Assembly: GCA_036376915.1 (NCBI GenBank) | Contig: DASUZK010000005.1 | Coordinates: 1 to 57,678, forward strand | From: VRUE01 sp036376915 | Lineage (GTDB): Bacteria > Actinomycetota > Thermoleophilia > Solirubrobacterales > 70-9 | DNA length: 57,678 nt | Direction: 5' to 3' | Shown: positions 54,656 to 57,678 of the stretch, piece after piece | Layout: the number at the start of each line of letters is the position of its first letter | Position numbering within the stretch: position 1 is the first letter of the stretch | Notes under the pieces: model-generated | Told to the model about the DNA's origin: nothing | What the model saw: only the letters and a program-made list of their open reading frames with translations | Databases searched by the model: none | Translations under genes and position numbers: made by a program

Positions 54656-55798
54656 CTAGCCCGTGCAGGGGCCCGTGTCCACCGTCCCGGTCGCATCTCG
54701 AAACGCCGCCGCGACGACCCGATTGGGGACGGCAAAGCCACCCGGGGTCCCAGAGGTGGTCGCGGCGAAGACGGTGCCGAGCACGCGGCCATCCTCGTCG
54801 ACGAAGGGCCCACCGGAGTTGCCGCTGCGGACGCTGCCGCGCAGGGAGGCGATCGAGCGCGACAGGGGACCGTGACCGTAGGAGTCCTCGGCGATGGTCT
54901 CGCGAGTCTCGCCGAGCCGGGCCGGAGAGATCGCGAAAGGGCCGTTCTCCGGGTAGCCGAGCACGGCCCCCCCGGTTCCCGCCTCGGGCTCGGCCGCCAT
55001 CGGAAGAGCGGGAAGGTCGGCGGCGACGCGGAGGAGCGCGAGGTCGTTGGCGGGGTCGTAGTGGACCGCCACCGCCTCGATCGAGGCACCGTCCAGGGTC
55101 GTCACGGTCGTGTCGTCCTCGCCGGCGACGACGTGCGCGTTGGTGGCCACCAGGCCGGGTGCCGCGACCCACCCCGAGCCCTCGATGCCGAGGCCACAGG
55201 CGGTTCCCAGCACCCGCACCACCGAGTCGCCGGCACGGAGCACGTCTGGATCGCCGGCGACGGCGGGGTCGGGCGCCGCCACATGGCTCGGCGGAGCGGC
55301 AATTGAGGGCGCCGGGTCGACCCGGTTGAGCGCGTTCAGGATCGGGCCTGACGGAGGCAGGACGTCGTTGAGGCTGCGCAGGATCAGGGAGCGCTGGACG
55401 TCGGCCCGCAACTGTGCGGTTCCGGGCGCGTGCAGCGCCACGGCGCCGAACACCCAGACCAACCCGAGCGCGACCGAGGCGATCAGCGCCGCCCCGCCCG
55501 CCCCGTCGGCGAGGTGCAGCCCCTTGCCGCGGATCAGGCGCGTGCGCAGCCCCAGGGCGAAGCTCTCCAGCGTCACCGCCATGAGCGCGCCGACCAGCAG
55601 CGCCCCTAGGGCGGCGCATAGCGGCGCGTAAGGCGACTCCGACCCCTGGCTCAGCAGCAGCGGCCCGATCCGGCTACCGGCAAACGCCCCCAGCCCGAAA
55701 CCGAGCAGCGTCAGCGTGCCGACGATCAGTCCCTGCCGGTACCCCCACAGGGCCACGGCCACGGTGAAGGCGACGATCGCCCAGTCGAGAACAGTCAT
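54656..55798 (-). CDS. MarP-like membrane serine protease
   Basis: A 380-residue protease. The N-terminal 125 residues form a CvpA-like unit with four membrane segments (DWAIVAFTVAVALWGYR, IVGTLTLLGFGLGAFAG, PLCAALGALLVGALMAV, ALIASVALGLVWVFGAV). The extracellular trypsin-like domain has the catalytic His in ATNAHVVAGE, Asp in YDPANDLALLRV and Ser in SVRSGNSGGPFVDE. Two cysteines (TACGLG and GPCTG at the end) could form the disulfide known in M. tuberculosis MarP, which supports acid and oxidative resistance. The function here is by analogy. It diverges from the penicillin-binding protein gene. Confidence 0.88.
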   Translation of the reverse strand: MTVLDWAIVAFTVAVALWGYRQGLIVGTLTLLGFGLGAFAGSRIGPLLLSQGSESPYAPLCAALGALLVGALMAVTLESFALGLRTRLIRGKGLHLADGAGGAALIASVALGLVWVFGAVALHAPGTAQLRADVQRSLILRSLNDVLPPSGPILNALNRVDPAPSIAAPPSHVAAPDPAVAGDPDVLRAGDSVVRVLGTACGLGIEGSGWVAAPGLVATNAHVVAGEDDTTVTTLDGASIEAVAVHYDPANDLALLRVAADLPALPMAAEPEAGTGGAVLGYPENGPFAISPARLGETRETIAEDSYGHGPLSRSIASLRGSVRSGNSGGPFVDEDGRVLGTVFAATTSGTPGGFAVPNRVVAAAFRDATGTVDTGPCTG

Positions 55799-55832
55799 GG
55801 ATCAGATGATGAGCGATGCCCGACCCCTTCAC

Positions 55833-55838
55833 TACCTT
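55833..55838 (+). promoter_or_regulatory. TAnnnT box of the penicillin-binding protein gene
   Basis: TACCTT ends 8 nt before the ATG at 55847. Confidence 0.35.
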
Positions 55839-55846
55839 TCTCGCAA

Positions 55847-57604
55847 ATGAGCCCTCGTTCACCCGAGGTGGAGCGGCGTCGCCGTCTCGTCACCCGCGCC
55901 CTCCCGTTCAGCGTCCTCGCCCTCGTCGCGTTCGTGATCGGCGCGACCGTCGGCAGCTCGGATTCGCCGGAGAAGGAGGCCGCGGAGCGATTCACGCAGG
56001 CCTGGGAGCGCAGTGATTTCGCGGCGATGTATAGAGAGCTGAACCGCGGCTCGCAACGCAAGATCGAGCTCAACGACTTCGTCATCGCTTACCGCGAAGC
56101 CGCGGAGGCGGCGACCTCCCGCTCGCTGGAGGCGGACGCGCCCGACGATCCCAGCTCGATCGCCGTGCCCGACGACGAAAGCGGGGCAGGGAAGCTGACG
56201 GTCGTGCGGGTGCCGATCGCCGTCACGACGGTCGCCTTCGGCCGCGTGGAGTCGGCGCTCGAGCTCTCCTTTGCCGAAGGGGGAATCGCTTGGTCGAAAA
56301 GCCTCACCTTCCCCGGCGTGGAGATCACGGAGCACCTGGAAAGCCAGATCGAGCTGGCGCCGCGGGCGCCGATCCTGGCGGGGGACGGCTCGCCCCTAGC
56401 CGAGGGCCCCGCCGAAGCCCGCTCCCACCCCCTCGGCAGCTCGGCGATCGACGTGACGGGCGAAGTCGGCACCGCCGAAGAGGACGACGCGGAGAAGCTG
56501 GCCCGCCAGGGCTTTCCCCCGGACACGCCGGTCGGCGTGAGCGGCCTCGAGCGGGCCTTCAACGCCAGGCTCGCCGGCAAGCCCGGGGGCGCGCTGCTCG
56601 CCGTGGGCGAAGACGGCTCCGCCCGGATCCTCGCCGAGGGCGAGCCCCGGCCCGGCGAGCCGGTGAAGACGACGATCGATCCCGATCTGCAGGAGGCCAC
56701 CGTCTCGGCCCTGGCCGGGCGCTTCGGCGGCATCGCCGTGCTCGACACCCGCAACGGCGACGTCCGCGCTCTCGCCGGCCAAGCGTTCTCGGCGCCGCAG
56801 CCCCCCGGATCCACCTTCAAGACGATCACCACCGTGGCCGCGCTGCAGGAGGGCGCCGTCTCTCTAGACGACGAATTCGAGATCGTCGACGGGGTCGACG
56901 TCGGCGGCCGCTTCATCGAAAATGCCAACGGCGAGTACTGCGGCGGGACCTTCCGCGAAGCGTTCGCGGAGTCGTGCAACGCCGACTTCGCACCGCTTGG
57001 CCCGAAGATAGGCAACGACGACCTGGTCGCCGCGGCCGAGCGCTTCGGCTTCAACTCGCCGCCGACGCTCTACGCCGAGCGGATCGTCGCCGCGGTGGAA
57101 CCGCCGATGTCGACGATCCCCGACGACATCGGCGAGGAAGTGGACCTCGGCGTGACGGCGATCGGGCAGGGTGAGGTGCTGGCGACGCCGCTGCAGATGG
57201 CGAGCGTGGCGCAGACGATCGCCAACGGCGGCGTGCGTACGCCGACCTCGGTCGTCGCCAACGAGAAGCTGCGGCCCGAGGCCGAGCCGGTACGGGTGAT
57301 GTCGGCGAAGATCGCCGCGGAGCTGACCGAGCTGATGGTCGGCGTCGTGGCCGGCGGCACCGGCTACGCGGGCGCGATCTCCGAGGCACAGGTGGCGGGC
57401 AAGACCGGCACGGCGGAGCTCGGCCCCAAGCCGGGCGAAGAGGAAGCGGAGAAACCCGAGCAGCGCAAGGACGCCTGGTTCATCGCGTTCGCGCCCGCGG
57501 AAAAGCCGAGGCTGGCGGTCGGGGTGCTGCTCATAGAAGCCGAAGCAGCAGGCGGGGAAGTCGCAGCGCCGGCCGCTAGTCAGGTTCTTTCTGCTGGGTT
57601 GTAG
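55847..57604 (+). CDS. Penicillin-binding protein (transpeptidase with NTF2-like domain)
   Basis: A 585-residue class B-type penicillin-binding protein. An N-terminal membrane anchor (about residues 18-36, ALPFSVLALVAFVIGATVG) is followed by an NTF2-like MecA_N domain (about 42-150) and a short dimerisation segment with PVGVSGLERAFNARLAG. The transpeptidase domain has the active Ser in PQPPGSTFKTITT (SxxK), SxN in FAESCNADFAPLG, and the KTG motif in VAGKTGTAELG. It cross-links peptidoglycan outside the membrane. It ends near the window edge but has its own stop, followed by a long hairpin. Confidence 0.9.
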   Translation: MSPRSPEVERRRRLVTRALPFSVLALVAFVIGATVGSSDSPEKEAAERFTQAWERSDFAAMYRELNRGSQRKIELNDFVIAYREAAEAATSRSLEADAPDDPSSIAVPDDESGAGKLTVVRVPIAVTTVAFGRVESALELSFAEGGIAWSKSLTFPGVEITEHLESQIELAPRAPILAGDGSPLAEGPAEARSHPLGSSAIDVTGEVGTAEEDDAEKLARQGFPPDTPVGVSGLERAFNARLAGKPGGALLAVGEDGSARILAEGEPRPGEPVKTTIDPDLQEATVSALAGRFGGIAVLDTRNGDVRALAGQAFSAPQPPGSTFKTITTVAALQEGAVSLDDEFEIVDGVDVGGRFIENANGEYCGGTFREAFAESCNADFAPLGPKIGNDDLVAAAERFGFNSPPTLYAERIVAAVEPPMSTIPDDIGEEVDLGVTAIGQGEVLATPLQMASVAQTIANGGVRTPTSVVANEKLRPEAEPVRVMSAKIAAELTELMVGVVAGGTGYAGAISEAQVAGKTGTAELGPKPGEEEAEKPEQRKDAWFIAFAPAEKPRLAVGVLLIEAEAAGGEVAAPAASQVLSAGL

Positions 57605-57626
57605 GTGGGGCGGGCGTCGGGGGTGT

Positions 57627-57678
57627 GCCCTCCCCAAAACGCTCGGCGGGAGCCTCGCTGGAGTGTTTTGGGGAGGGC
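57627..57678 (+). terminator. Long hairpin at the right edge
   Basis: 18-bp arms (57627-57644 with 57661-57678) with one G-U pair and a 16-nt loop. It begins 22 nt after the penicillin-binding protein stop. The window ends with the right arm, so what follows is unseen. Confidence 0.6.

Overview
The window is GC-rich chromosomal DNA with actinobacterial gene content. The best guess is a member of the Solirubrobacterales/Thermoleophilia (Actinomycetota). The reasons are high GC, GTG and TTG starts, secreted proteins built from NHL-like, InlB-like and delta-60 repeats, a Mec/CysO/CysM-type cysteine pathway, a wax-ester-synthase/DGAT protein and a fenitrothion-hydrolase-like membrane pair. I see no rRNA, tRNA, CRISPR array, insertion sequence, phage gene or replication origin.

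Layout. 0-3 kb: an NHL-like secreted protein (cut by the window edge), an InlB-repeat secreted protein and a lipoprotein cyclophilin. 3-7 kb: hipBA, vapBC and a nucleotidyltransferase with a small partner, with a glycosyltransferase between them. 7-13 kb: a coiled-coil protein, L-aspartate oxidase, hydantoinase A/B and a DUF1802 protein. 13.2-14.7 kb: a TTA-codon-rich secreted protein and a decayed copy of it. 14.7-20.1 kb: a JAMM, cysteine synthase M, sulfur carrier and rhodanese-E1 cluster on the minus strand, with a secreted beta-propeller/RTX protein inside it. 20.1-23.4 kb: a three-gene operon of a double-GHKL-ATPase kinase, a stand-alone receiver and a PIN nuclease. 23.3-26.8 kb: HtpX and a NarL-type sensor/regulator pair split by an AbiEi/DUF559-like gene. 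26.8-35.3 kb: an Rrf2 regulator and the SUF iron-sulfur assembly genes (C, S, U, Rieske, B, D), interrupted by two minus-strand genes. 35.2-38.7 kb: a cupredoxin-like protein with a polytopic membrane partner, small membrane proteins and a cysteine-less thioredoxin-like protein. 38.7-46 kb: IspH, WS/DGAT, FxsA, an arylsulfotransferase-like lipoprotein, a DUF59/SufT protein, a HAD hydrolase and unknowns. 46-57.7 kb: AddB/AddA, exonuclease VII, an HxlR regulator, a MarP-like protease and a penicillin-binding protein.

Two sulfur routes lie close together. The E1/carrier/CysM/JAMM genes would make cysteine on a protein-bound thiocarboxylate. The SUF genes would use cysteine to build Fe-S clusters, under a three-cysteine Rrf2 regulator. 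IspH, the Rieske protein, AddB and the Rrf2 regulator are likely Fe-S clients in the same window.

A signal recurs across the window: a TAnnnT box ends exactly 6 nt before the start codon of 14 genes, and 7-10 nt before several more. This is the pattern expected for leaderless transcripts, and I used it to choose several starts. The best candidate for an undescribed system is the kinase/receiver/PIN operon at 20160-23363.
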